Origin: Alphaproteobacteria bacterium
GTDB lineage: Bacteria > Pseudomonadota > Alphaproteobacteria > CAAGCB01 > CAG-977
Direction: 5' to 3'
NCBI GenBank assembly: GCA_017616015.1
Contig: JAFZYY010000030.1
Coordinates: 311,706-373,993 of the forward strand
DNA length: 62,288 nt
The position numbers and the translations under genes are program-made. Under the pieces are notes generated by a model that was not told the DNA's origin, ran no database searches, and worked only from the letters and a program-made list of their open reading frames with translations. Positions 16,585-25,550 of this stretch are shown one piece after another. Within the stretch, counting starts at the first letter, position 1, and the number at the start of each line of letters is the position of its first letter.

Positions 16585-18482
16585 TGGCAAAAGCTCCTCA
16601 TCCGCCGATGCGCGGTCAAAAGATGGAAAAACCGCAGAATCCTTTTAAGACGATTCGCCGGCTGCTCTTCTATTTAAAACCGTATAAATTCCAACTTTCC
16701 TTCGTGGTTTTGGCAATTTGGGGCTCGGGATTAGCCAATGTGGCGATTACGTATTTTTTGAAACCGGCGGTGAACGATTATATTGTGCCTTTGATCGGAC
16801 AGGAAAAACCGGATTTGGCCGGCTTTGAACATTTAATTATTGTAATGGCGGCGATTACTTTAGGCGGTTTTCTCTGTACTTATCTGTTCAACCGTCTGAT
16901 GTTGAACGTGATGACGGGTGCAATGCGGCAAATTCGTTTGGATATGTTCACGCATATGCAAAAGCTGTCAATTCGGTTTTTCGACACGCATACGCACGGC
17001 GAAGTGATGAGCCTTTACACAAACGATGTTGACACGCTGCGGGAAATGCTGTCGATGAGTCTGCCGAACATGTTGCTGTCGCTGACGACGATTGTCGGCG
17101 TGTTTGTGATGATGATTGTTCTCAGTCCGGCGCTGACAGGCTTGGTTGTTGTGATTTTGATGCTGATGCTGTGGACGATTAAGCATGTCGCCGTAAAAAG
17201 CTCAAAATATTTTTCCAAACAGCAGCAGGCTTTGGGGCGCGTAAACGGTTATGTTGAAGAAATGGCGCAGGGCGTCAAAATCATTAAAGTTTTCAGTCGT
17301 GAAGAAAAAATAAAAAAAGACTTTGACGAACGCAACGAAGATTTATTTCATCAGGCGGCGAACGCGAACACGTTTGCGAATATTTTAATGCCGGCGGTCG
17401 GCAATTTGTCATATCTGCTGTTTGCGATCGTTTCAATGACGGGCGGTTATCTGGCGGTGATCGGGCGCATGGATTTGGGAACGATTGCGGCGTTTTTACA
17501 ATATACGCGCAATTTTTCCGGTCCGATCGGGCACATGTCGATGCAGCTGAATTCAATTTTATCGGCGCTGGCGGGGGCGGAAAGGATTTTCAGATTTCTT
17601 GACGAACCCGAAGCAAAAGATGACGGCTATGTAACTTTGGTTAATGCGGAAATCGCCAAAGACGGCACAATCGCCGAAGTGCCTTACAGAACGGGGCAAT
17701 GGGCGTGGAAGCACCCGCATCAGGATCATACACTGACCTATACGGCGTTAAAGGGCGATGTCGTTTTTGATAACGTCGTTTTCGGTTACGAGCCGGATAA
17801 AATCGTTCTGAACGGACTTTCTTTGGAAGCCAAACCGGGGCAGAAAGTTGCTTTTGTCGGTTCGACGGGCGCGGGAAAAACGACGATTACGAATCTGCTG
17901 AACCGGTTTTACGACGTGCCGAACGGCAAGATTCGTTATGACGGCATCAACATTAACAAAATCAAAAAAAGCGATTTGCGCCGGTCTTTGGCGATGGTGT
18001 TACAGGACACGCATCTGTTTACGGGAACAGTGATGGACAATATCCGCTACGGCAAGCTGGACGCGACGGACGAAGAGGTCTTTGCCGCGGCAAAGCTGGC
18101 GAATGCGGACGCTTTTATTTCTTCTTTGCCGCAAGGATATCAGACTGTTTTGACGGCGGACGGCGTGAATTTGTCGCAAGGACAGCGGCAGTTGCTTGCG
18201 ATCGCGCGGGCGGCGGTCGCGAATCCGCCGGTGCTGATTTTGGACGAGGCGACCAGCTCGGTCGACACGCGCACGGAAGCGTTGATCGAACAGGGCATGA
18301 ACACTTTGATGAAAGGGCGGACGGTGTTTGTGATTGCGCATCGGCTGTCGACGGTTCGCAACGCGGACAAAATTGTGGTGCTGGAACACGGTCAGATTAT
18401 AGAAACGGGGACACACGACGAATTGATAAAGCTGAAAAAACGATATTATCAGCTTTATACGGGACTGTTCGAGCTGTCTTAA
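16584..18482 (+). CDS. ABC exporter, canonical-site subunit
   Basis: This 632-residue exporter half has six membrane helices (about 30-330) and a nucleotide-binding domain with Walker A GSTGAGKTT near 426, signature LSQGQRQ near 530, and Walker B VLILDEATSSVDT near 552 with catalytic Glu. A 40-residue insert between the membrane and ATPase parts (about 355-390) is longer than usual. It is the functional partner of the preceding subunit, as in TM287/288 and BmrCD. The substrate is unknown. hydE follows 12 bp downstream, so the operon may continue. Confidence 0.9.
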   Translation: MAKAPHPPMRGQKMEKPQNPFKTIRRLLFYLKPYKFQLSFVVLAIWGSGLANVAITYFLKPAVNDYIVPLIGQEKPDLAGFEHLIIVMAAITLGGFLCTYLFNRLMLNVMTGAMRQIRLDMFTHMQKLSIRFFDTHTHGEVMSLYTNDVDTLREMLSMSLPNMLLSLTTIVGVFVMMIVLSPALTGLVVVILMLMLWTIKHVAVKSSKYFSKQQQALGRVNGYVEEMAQGVKIIKVFSREEKIKKDFDERNEDLFHQAANANTFANILMPAVGNLSYLLFAIVSMTGGYLAVIGRMDLGTIAAFLQYTRNFSGPIGHMSMQLNSILSALAGAERIFRFLDEPEAKDDGYVTLVNAEIAKDGTIAEVPYRTGQWAWKHPHQDHTLTYTALKGDVVFDNVVFGYEPDKIVLNGLSLEAKPGQKVAFVGSTGAGKTTITNLLNRFYDVPNGKIRYDGININKIKKSDLRRSLAMVLQDTHLFTGTVMDNIRYGKLDATDEEVFAAAKLANADAFISSLPQGYQTVLTADGVNLSQGQRQLLAIARAAVANPPVLILDEATSSVDTRTEALIEQGMNTLMKGRTVFVIAHRLSTVRNADKIVVLEHGQIIETGTHDELIKLKKRYYQLYTGLFELS

Positions 18483-18494
18483 AAGGAAACAAAA

Positions 18495-19529
18495 ATGCGG
18501 CGGTTAATTGAAAAAGCGGAAAACGATCATTCTTTGGAAAAGGCGGAAATCGTCAGCCTGCTACGTGATGAGGAATCAACGCAGGAACTTTTAAAAGCGG
18601 CGGATCGGGTACGGGAAAAGTATGTCGGGTCGGACGTGCATTTGCGGGCGCTGATCGAATTTTCAAATTTTTGCCGTCAGAATTGCTGCTATTGCGGGAT
18701 TCGCAGGGACAACAGACAGGCGCAAAGGTATCGCATGAGTCCCGAAGAAATTGTTTTGCACGCGACGGCGGCGGCGAAGCTCGGGTTTCATACGGTCGTC
18801 ATGCAATCGGGCGAAGACGTAACCTTTACGGTTGATAAGATGACGCAAATAATCCGGGAAATCAAAAAACTGGATATGGCGGTGACGCTCAGCATCGGGG
18901 AAAAGTCTTTCGAGGAATATCAGGCTTATCGCGAAGCGGGCGCGGACAGATATTTGTTGCGCATCGAAACGACAGATAAGGACTTGTATCATCGATTGGA
19001 TCCCGGAATGAGCTGGGATAACCGCTGCCGGTGTTTAAAGGATTTAAAGTCGCTGGGCTATGAATTGGGCTCCGGTTCCATGGTCGGTCTGCCGGATCAA
19101 AGCATCGAATCGATTGCAGACGATATTTTATTCTTTAAAGAAATCGGAGTGGATATGGCGGGGATCGGGCCGTTTATTCCGCATGAACAAACGCCGTTGG
19201 CAAACGCAAAAGGGCGGGAGTTTGTTCTGTCTTTAAAGACGATGGCAATGACGCGGTTGTTGTTGCCGGACATCAATATTCCGGCGACGACGGCAATGGA
19301 AACGCTGAATCCGAACGGGCGGGTTATCGCGCTGCAAAGCGGGGCGAATGTTGTGATGCCGAATGTAACGCAAGGCGAATACCGTAAAAAATACGAACTT
19401 TATCCCGGAAAGATTTGCGTCAACGATACGCCTGCCAAGTGCCGCACCTGTATTGAATACAAAATATTGTCCATCGGACGGACGATTGGAGCGAGCAAAG
19501 GATTCCGCGGCGAATTTTTAAAACGGTAA
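18495..19529 (+). CDS. hydE: [FeFe]-hydrogenase H-cluster radical SAM maturase HydE
   Basis: This 344-residue radical SAM enzyme helps build the dithiolate-bridged di-iron part of the [FeFe]-hydrogenase H-cluster. The SAM cluster cysteines are C60, C64 and C67 (FCRQNCCYC). A second, HydE-typical cysteine set occurs near the end: C308, C316, C319. RYRMSPEEI, GADRYLLRIET, GSMVGLPDQ, IGPFIPHEQTPLA and IPATTAME match HydE rather than BioB or PylB. No hydF, hydG or hydrogenase gene lies in the window, so they must be elsewhere. It follows the ABC pair closely with its own AAAAGGA site. Confidence 0.9.
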   Translation: MRRLIEKAENDHSLEKAEIVSLLRDEESTQELLKAADRVREKYVGSDVHLRALIEFSNFCRQNCCYCGIRRDNRQAQRYRMSPEEIVLHATAAAKLGFHTVVMQSGEDVTFTVDKMTQIIREIKKLDMAVTLSIGEKSFEEYQAYREAGADRYLLRIETTDKDLYHRLDPGMSWDNRCRCLKDLKSLGYELGSGSMVGLPDQSIESIADDILFFKEIGVDMAGIGPFIPHEQTPLANAKGREFVLSLKTMAMTRLLLPDINIPATTAMETLNPNGRVIALQSGANVVMPNVTQGEYRKKYELYPGKICVNDTPAKCRTCIEYKILSIGRTIGASKGFRGEFLKR

Positions 19530-19621
19530 ACAAAAAGAGCGAACGGTTCTTTTGATGTAAAGAATAGCTTGCTCTTTGTCGTTAAATCTGTTCATATGGA
19601 ACGCGCTGAATCCTGTCGGCA

Positions 19622-19651
19622 TAAAAAACCTTCCCGCTTTTGTCGGGAAGG
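19622..19651 (-). terminator. Intrinsic terminator of the pilin operon
   Basis: On the minus strand CCTTCCCG and CGGGAAGG pair and are followed by six T. It lies about 110 bp past the stop of the last pilus gene. The 19530-19763 stretch holds no other convincing feature. Confidence 0.75.
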
Positions 19652-19763
19652 CGAAAGAAACGGCAGATCTTCGGAGAACGATGCAAAGACCGCCGCAGAC
19701 AGGGCAGGATTCAGTTTTTAATGCTTTTTTTCGTTTACCCTGTTTTCTGTTGGCGCGTTAAAT

Positions 19764-20615
19764 TTATCCTCCGCCCCCCTCATCAAAGCAGTATCTTTCT
19801 CCCAATGGTAAATTTTTGTGGGCATCTAATCCGTTGGTATTATCTAATCCGCTGATTAAAGACAGAGCGACGATATACGACCGTTTGTCTTTCAAATGGT
19901 CGCCTAAAAAATCATCTGATCCTTCAGACGCATTATTTTTTAAAGGGAAGTTGCAGGTGATATAGTTGGGAATATAAACTTTTTCGGCGCGGGCATCGCC
20001 GGCGGTCAGAATATAATACTGAGCGCCCAGAGGCTGATGTTGGTGTGTGCCGGGCGGATTGTCTTCTAAAAAGAAACTGTCCGAATCGTGATGCAACAAT
20101 CCGAAAAATTTGGAACTGGAAGTCGCGCGAGCCATCGCTTTTAAGGACGTCATTTTATTGGATCCTTCATAACGATACGGAACGGTGCGGACTGTGACAA
20201 GATATTTGACGACATCGGCCGCGCCGCATGAAGTTTCGCCTGTCTGAGAAGCGGGAATGCAAAACAGATATGTCCGCGTATTGTCCTGCGGTTTATAGGT
20301 CGCCGGCAAATAGCTTTGAATAAAATCGAAAATATTGTTGTTATCGTTTCCCCCTTTAGTCAATGCTCCGTTTTCCACGGTAACTAACGGAACGATGCCG
20401 TCCACAGGCGTGTTCTGATAGGTGTTTGTCGCTGTCGGCGCGGCTTGTATTGCAGTGGTGTAACCGCGTTCGGCCGCGACATGCTGTTGCAGTGTGCTTA
20501 ACGCCATGGCTTCATAAACAGGGACAACAAAATCTTCCTGATTTTTTGCTTTTTCGGTCAGATTGCCGAAGACAATTATTCCCATCAGCGAAGCGAGGAC
20601 CATCCAGAAAAACAT
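19764..20615 (-). CDS. Membrane-anchored protein of the pilin operon, unknown function
   Basis: This 283-residue protein has one N-terminal membrane helix (about 1-18, MFFWMVLASLMGIIVFG) and then a large soluble part rich in Asn, Asp, Thr and aromatic residues with four cysteines. It ends in Gly-rich residues (DEGGGG). I do not recognise the family. There is no prepilin cleavage motif. It lies 36 bp after the big prepilin-like gene, with its own AAGGAG, before a shared terminator. It may be an assembly partner or accessory pilus protein; that is inference from position. Confidence 0.6.
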   Translation of the reverse strand: MFFWMVLASLMGIIVFGNLTEKAKNQEDFVVPVYEAMALSTLQQHVAAERGYTTAIQAAPTATNTYQNTPVDGIVPLVTVENGALTKGGNDNNNIFDFIQSYLPATYKPQDNTRTYLFCIPASQTGETSCGAADVVKYLVTVRTVPYRYEGSNKMTSLKAMARATSSSKFFGLLHHDSDSFFLEDNPPGTHQHQPLGAQYYILTAGDARAEKVYIPNYITCNFPLKNNASEGSDDFLGDHLKDKRSYIVALSLISGLDNTNGLDAHKNLPLGERYCFDEGGGG

Positions 20616-20651
20616 GGCATTCTCCTTATTTTGTTGTCCCTGTCCGTTTTG

Positions 20652-23600
20652 TTAATTCATCGCGTTCGATTCCCATAACGGATTTTCCATCGGCGTCAAA
20701 ATGACATTGAATGTCTCTTCGGTGTCGGAAGACGTGCCGTCCGTATTCATTTTCTTAACTCTCATGTTCGGCATGGAAAAGCGGTTGGGATTGAAATAGC
20801 AATACGTGTGCGCGATTGCCGACCACGAATCGGTGTAAACGCCGCCTATGTTCCAAATGAAACCAGCAACTTCGTCGGTCGGCGTTACCGTACCCATGGC
20901 GACTTTCCAACCGTCGATTTGGCGGCCGTCGCAATTTGAATAACCCGTACATTCCGCTACGGTGCTGATGCCTAATCGCGTTCCGGCCTGCATCAGACTG
21001 ATTGCGTTTCGTACGTCCGAATTGGAATAGTCCACGTAACCGAAATTCAATTTGACAGTACCTGACGCAGCATAAGGATCGTAAGTCAGGAATTTTCCTA
21101 ATTCAAACGAGTTCGGCGTGACCGTCATAACGGCCTGATAGCCGTCCGGACACGGTCCTTCGTCTTCCGCGTGAAGGACTTGAGCTGTTCCGCCCGATAT
21201 CGGCGTCACTATGGTACGCCCGGGCGCCGGCACTTTTCCCATGAACGGATGCGCCCAACAAACGCCGTTTTCAGGACATTCTTTGTATTCGTTATCGCCG
21301 TATTCTAGTCCTGAATTGTTTTTATGATAACTGAAATCTACGTATTTGGCAGCAACATGATTTTCACAATATCCGAAGCCTTGCTTTATAGGGTGCACTG
21401 TAATACCGGTAGCTTGAGCGGCACAGTCGAATTCAAATCCGCCGCCTTCTAATCCGAGGTCATCGGAGTAACTGTAATAAGGCATCTTGAAATCGCATGA
21501 ATTTGAACCGTCGGTTTCCGTAATGCACGGCCAGCCGCCGGCGGTATAGCTGTTAGACAGAACGTAAATCCCTTTCAGAATGTAGTTCGGCATCGCTTCG
21601 CTGAGCCGTGCGCCGCCTCGTGACGTCAGTTTGATATCGTTCATGACCGATATGAATGCCGGGTCGACGCGGAAACGTTGGTAGTAGGTGTTGTTGTCCC
21701 CGGAATGAAATTTATAAGGAGTCTGTCCGCTGTTAGCGCTTATATTTATTTCAACGGCGGCATTGCTTCCCGTATAGGCGGTGGATATTTTTTTCGTCTG
21801 CCCCGTATCATCGTCATCGTTAATTTCTAATCTTAAACGATTTCTGACAGGATCGGCTATAGAACCGTCATTGAGCATAATTTTATCCGGTTGGAAAAAT
21901 CCGGCGCTGACTCTTCCCGATTCGACATTCAGGTGAACGGACGGTTTATAAGTAGCTTCATCAAGGGTTCCTGTTCTGGGAGCTGTTTTATATAATTTCA
22001 GACCGTCGTTGGTAAAAGTAATTCTCCGGTTGCTTTCCAAAGCGGTGGAAAACATTCTTTCCGTAAGAGAAAAATTAGCGGTGTTGTTTATGGTTGTTTC
22101 CGCTTTGCCTTCCGCGCCGGAAGTCAATATGGTTTGAACAGATTGCGTTCCTCCCGTAGCTTTCAGGTCAACGGAGCTTCCGTTCAGAAGCATATGGCTT
22201 TTGCCGTCGAAACCTATTTTGGCTTTTTCATCGTCCAGAGATACAGCGCTCTTGTTATTGTAAAGCAATTGCGACATCGAATCGTTGAATTGCAAAAGTC
22301 CCTTATTGTTCAAATAAGAAAGTCTTGCTTCGTCGTTACTTAAAAGCAGCTGGTGTGTGCTGTTGCCGACATCCATGTTGAGAGTGCTTTGATCCAAATA
22401 AGCTTTCGAGGCGCCCATATTCAACTGAGCAAAAGCGCTTCCGGCAGAGGTATCGTCCATTTCAAAAGAATAGGAATCGCTACTCAGCACTGTTTTTGCC
22501 GAATGAGCTTTCAGAGTTGTTGTCGTGTTGCCGCCTTTAGCTTGAAACATGGTTTCGGTTGTCAATACGGACGCTCCGTTTTTGACGCCTAATTCCACTC
22601 GTTTCTGCTGATTGTTCAAGTGAACGAACGTTGTGGCGTCAGCTCCGGTTTCGAAAGCCAAATCGTCTTTTACTTTTATGTGCGAACTGTCAACTCCCAA
22701 AGCGATATTTGCGTAAAAAGCGTTGCTCGGCGTTCCTACCGCCATATCTGACCCGGAAGTGTTGTTTCGCGAACGGATCAGGATTTGACCGCCGACGACT
22801 TCCAATCCGCCGGCATTATGAATATTATTGCAGTTGGCCCCTGTTCCGTTGCACAGACCGTTTCCCCCCATATCCAAATTGGTAAACATGGAATTCGCTT
22901 CGGGTAGACCGTCTACGTGTTTGCGGTATAAGTAGTCCCCTGAAATACCGGAAGAATACGATGTCGTTACCGCAATACGTCCCGTGGGATTATCCAAATT
23001 GCCGAAATAAGTCGAGGCGTTGCCTTCCCAAATGCCTTGAGAACCTAAGATTCTTACTTTTTCATCGGCCGCGTTTCCGCCGAAAGCTTCAACAACCTGA
23101 TTTGTACGTGTATATCCGCCGTCCGCCCCGATCATCGACGCGATACGGGCGGCTCTGCGGTCGTCGATTTCAATGTGTTCGTCATCGGTTTTGGATAAAA
23201 TAATCCCGGACATTTTATAGCGGGAACAATACTTTCCGGTAGCAGGAAGAACCGGAGAGGTAACAACGCCGTTTGTTATCGTGTAACAGGTTCCCGGCAC
23301 GCAGTCCGTGCCGTTCGTATTGCGCATTTCTATACAGTCTGCCCGAACGCTGATATCAAAACTGTCGGCCAGTTTGTTTTTACGGAATTTCACTGTGTCC
23401 GCACCGTTGACCTGTTCGATATCAATAGCCGAACTGGGCAGGTATAAAGATAACTGCTCGGCGTTTATGCTGTAGGTATGATTTAATTGGCCGGTGTGTA
23501 GCTCGTCAAACCATTTATTGTAATTCGTTTCAATGTAGTTGTTCAGCGCGTCCCTTAATTCTTTCATCTGGCCGGCGATGGCAACTTCTTCCAGTTCTGC

Positions 23601-23726
23601 GGTGCGATCCGCCGTCTGACGGACAACCATCGGAGACATCATCGTCATTAATCCCAACAACGCAATCGCTTCCAGCATCAACGCGCCGCGTTCGTTCGTT
23701 TCGTTTGTTCTCGGGTGCGTAAACAT
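20652..23726 (-). CDS. Giant type IV prepilin-like adhesin (PilV-like)
   Basis: 1024 residues from the ATG at 23726, which has a perfect AGGAGG. The short leader ends in RG, followed by ALMLEAIALLGLMTMMSP, a class of prepilin peptidase site (Gly14, mature +5 Glu) and hydrophobic pilin helix. About 20-250 resembles the constant part of PilV-type minor pilins. About 330-720 is a repetitive beta-rich fibre (alternating NxxxxLxxxD-like strands). The C-terminal 300 residues hold many cysteines and aromatics, like a tip domain. PilV proteins sit at the tip of type IVb pili and bind partners. No shufflon recombinase or inverted segments are seen here. Confidence 0.72.
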   Translation of the reverse strand: MFTHPRTNETNERGALMLEAIALLGLMTMMSPMVVRQTADRTAELEEVAIAGQMKELRDALNNYIETNYNKWFDELHTGQLNHTYSINAEQLSLYLPSSAIDIEQVNGADTVKFRKNKLADSFDISVRADCIEMRNTNGTDCVPGTCYTITNGVVTSPVLPATGKYCSRYKMSGIILSKTDDEHIEIDDRRAARIASMIGADGGYTRTNQVVEAFGGNAADEKVRILGSQGIWEGNASTYFGNLDNPTGRIAVTTSYSSGISGDYLYRKHVDGLPEANSMFTNLDMGGNGLCNGTGANCNNIHNAGGLEVVGGQILIRSRNNTSGSDMAVGTPSNAFYANIALGVDSSHIKVKDDLAFETGADATTFVHLNNQQKRVELGVKNGASVLTTETMFQAKGGNTTTTLKAHSAKTVLSSDSYSFEMDDTSAGSAFAQLNMGASKAYLDQSTLNMDVGNSTHQLLLSNDEARLSYLNNKGLLQFNDSMSQLLYNNKSAVSLDDEKAKIGFDGKSHMLLNGSSVDLKATGGTQSVQTILTSGAEGKAETTINNTANFSLTERMFSTALESNRRITFTNDGLKLYKTAPRTGTLDEATYKPSVHLNVESGRVSAGFFQPDKIMLNDGSIADPVRNRLRLEINDDDDTGQTKKISTAYTGSNAAVEINISANSGQTPYKFHSGDNNTYYQRFRVDPAFISVMNDIKLTSRGGARLSEAMPNYILKGIYVLSNSYTAGGWPCITETDGSNSCDFKMPYYSYSDDLGLEGGGFEFDCAAQATGITVHPIKQGFGYCENHVAAKYVDFSYHKNNSGLEYGDNEYKECPENGVCWAHPFMGKVPAPGRTIVTPISGGTAQVLHAEDEGPCPDGYQAVMTVTPNSFELGKFLTYDPYAASGTVKLNFGYVDYSNSDVRNAISLMQAGTRLGISTVAECTGYSNCDGRQIDGWKVAMGTVTPTDEVAGFIWNIGGVYTDSWSAIAHTYCYFNPNRFSMPNMRVKKMNTDGTSSDTEETFNVILTPMENPLWESNAMN

Positions 23727-23802
23727 GGCAACCTCCTTTTGAATAATGTCTCTTTTCGGTTTTAGTTCCCGGCACACAGTTCGGGCTTTGACTATAAAGG
23801 CT

Positions 23803-23832
23803 ATTGTAACGGCGAAAAATCATGCAAATCAA
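23803..23832 (-). promoter_or_regulatory. Candidate promoter of the pilin operon
   Basis: On the minus strand TTGATT is followed after 18 bp by TACAAT, about 75 bp upstream of the prepilin start codon. Upstream, at 23885-23905, is an inverted repeat TGACTTT/AAAGTCA with a 7-bp spacer that could bind a regulator. Confidence 0.5.
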
Positions 23833-23985
23833 CGAAAAAGATATATATCTGACGTTATATTTCGCGAAAATCCGCCATTTTTTTTGACTTTTATATCTAA
23901 AGTCATATTTTTGTATAACATATTGAAAACAAAAAACTTTTTAAGAAATCTCTTAAAATGGCTTAAAAATCCTGTCCGGAAGACG

Positions 23986-24843
23986 TTATCTTTTGCGGAC
24001 GGCAGTCAGCCATTTCACGACATCGTCGCTGGCGCCGAAATCGTACAGATTCGTGTGGCCGCCTTCGGGGTACAGTTTCAGAGTCTTGTCGGCGGATCCG
24101 GCTGTTTCAAACATCTTTTTACCCTGTTCGACGGGAACCGTTCTGTCTTTTTCCCCATGCAGGACAAGAACGGGCGCGTTTAAATGTGCGATTCGCCGTT
24201 GAGAATCAAAAGTGTCTTTGACGATATACTGAACCGGAAACATCGGATAATGCACTTTTGCCGCGTCCGTCATTGACGTAAAGCCGCATTCCTGAATCAA
24301 CCCCGCCGGCGCGCGCCGTTCTGCCAATCCGTTGGCAACGCCTGTTCCCAAAGACATTCCGTAATAGAAGACTTTTGCGTCTTTTCCTTGTTTCATATGA
24401 ATAAAATGTAACGCGGCTTCCGCGTCTGAAATCAATCCTTTTTCGCTCGGTTTTCCGGGGTTTCCGCCGTATCCCCGATATTCCAGAAGCAAAACGCCGT
24501 ATCCCGCGTCAACGATCGGAATTAATTTGTGCGCCGCGTCCGGAGCAGGTCCCGTGTTGCCGTGCAGATATAAAACCGTCGGATACGGTTCGCCTTCTTT
24601 GGTTTTTCGCGGTTCTTTATAATAGGAAACAAGCTCCAGTCCGTCGTTCGTTTTGAGAAGGATTTTTTCCAGATCCGGCGTTTTATCCCGATGCGGCGTA
24701 TTGACGTGCCCTTGCGGATTATACATCAGACGACGCTGAAACACATATATTGTCGCCGTTATCAGCAAATATAAGACGACCAGTCCGAACAAGATTTGAA
24801 AAACCAAGGGTGTTTTCTTTCTAAGGAGTGCAGTTAAAGACAT
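23986..24843 (-). CDS. Alpha/beta hydrolase, membrane-anchored
   Basis: This 285-residue protein has an N-terminal helix (about 12-35) and then an alpha/beta hydrolase of the BEM46/ABHD13-like type: YLHGNTG oxyanion loop, EYRGYGGNPG, nucleophile GMSLGTG, Asp in LHGEKDRTVP and His in GGHTNL. The catalytic triad is complete. The substrate is unknown. It overlaps the end of the lipoprotein gene by 23 bp and is the last gene of the mrcA-prfB run. Confidence 0.8.
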   Translation of the reverse strand: MSLTALLRKKTPLVFQILFGLVVLYLLITATIYVFQRRLMYNPQGHVNTPHRDKTPDLEKILLKTNDGLELVSYYKEPRKTKEGEPYPTVLYLHGNTGPAPDAAHKLIPIVDAGYGVLLLEYRGYGGNPGKPSEKGLISDAEAALHFIHMKQGKDAKVFYYGMSLGTGVANGLAERRAPAGLIQECGFTSMTDAAKVHYPMFPVQYIVKDTFDSQRRIAHLNAPVLVLHGEKDRTVPVEQGKKMFETAGSADKTLKLYPEGGHTNLYDFGASDDVVKWLTAVRKR

Positions 24844-25549
24844 AGATTCTCACATTTTCATCGGAAACGATTTCCGGGAATCGTCCCACGGGAACAATAT
24901 CAACCCCCGGCGTGTCGGACAATATCCTAAAATTGCTATTGGGACAAGTATCTTTGATAATGCGGCGCGCCAATTTCCGATTGTCGTTTTTCGTTCCGCC
25001 GAACAGCCGAATGCGCATTTGTCGGCGCCCGTCGGCTGATACGGGTAGCGTGTCAACGAAAGCGCGAATGCCGCTTATATCGTCCCAACGCCGTTCGGCA
25101 AGCGACCATTTTTGTTGTTCGGCAAATAAATCCGATTCCTGAGATGTGGTCGGGCGACAGAAAAAAGTCACTCCGATTGACGCGTCGGCGTATTGGTAAA
25201 AAAAGCGATCGATTTTCCGTCCGTTGTCGGGAGCCGCGGCGGCGTCTATTGCCGGCGGCTTTGTTCCGCATTCGGCGCTCATTAGATTGAACGCCGCTTT
25301 TTGTGCCGCCTGAATGTATCCGCTTTCGGTCGATGGCAGTCCTTTGCGCTGAGGCACAAGGCGTAAAGCTGTTTTAGCGTCATAATGAGTACGATATATC
25401 TGAATTTGGAAATGGTCGACTTCCTGCCAGTCCCGATCGGCGGATTCCCAATATTTGTATTGCCGGTAAACGGGATAGTCCGATTCATACAACGGCTGCA
25501 TACAGCCGGCAAGCAACAATAATCCGAAAAGAATATACGACAGTTTCAT
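24821..25549 (-). CDS. Lipoprotein of unknown function
   Basis: This 242-residue protein has a clear lipoprotein signal (lipobox LLAGC, Cys16). The mature part has several cysteines and an N-terminal Tyr-rich segment (YPVYRQYKYW). I recognise no family. It follows prfB with one base between the stop and the ATG, sharing an AAGGA site inside the prfB end, and overlaps the hydrolase downstream. Confidence 0.7.
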   Translation of the reverse strand: MKLSYILFGLLLLAGCMQPLYESDYPVYRQYKYWESADRDWQEVDHFQIQIYRTHYDAKTALRLVPQRKGLPSTESGYIQAAQKAAFNLMSAECGTKPPAIDAAAAPDNGRKIDRFFYQYADASIGVTFFCRPTTSQESDLFAEQQKWSLAERRWDDISGIRAFVDTLPVSADGRRQMRIRLFGGTKNDNRKLARRIIKDTCPNSNFRILSDTPGVDIVPVGRFPEIVSDENVRIYVFNCTP

Positions 25550-25550
25550 C

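Noticed and set aside
19576-19761. 61-codon frame after hydE
   Set aside because: It spans the minus-strand terminator of the pilin operon and has no coding features.
20652-23726. Active shufflon inside the pilin gene
   Set aside because: No inverted crossover repeats or recombinase gene seen near it.
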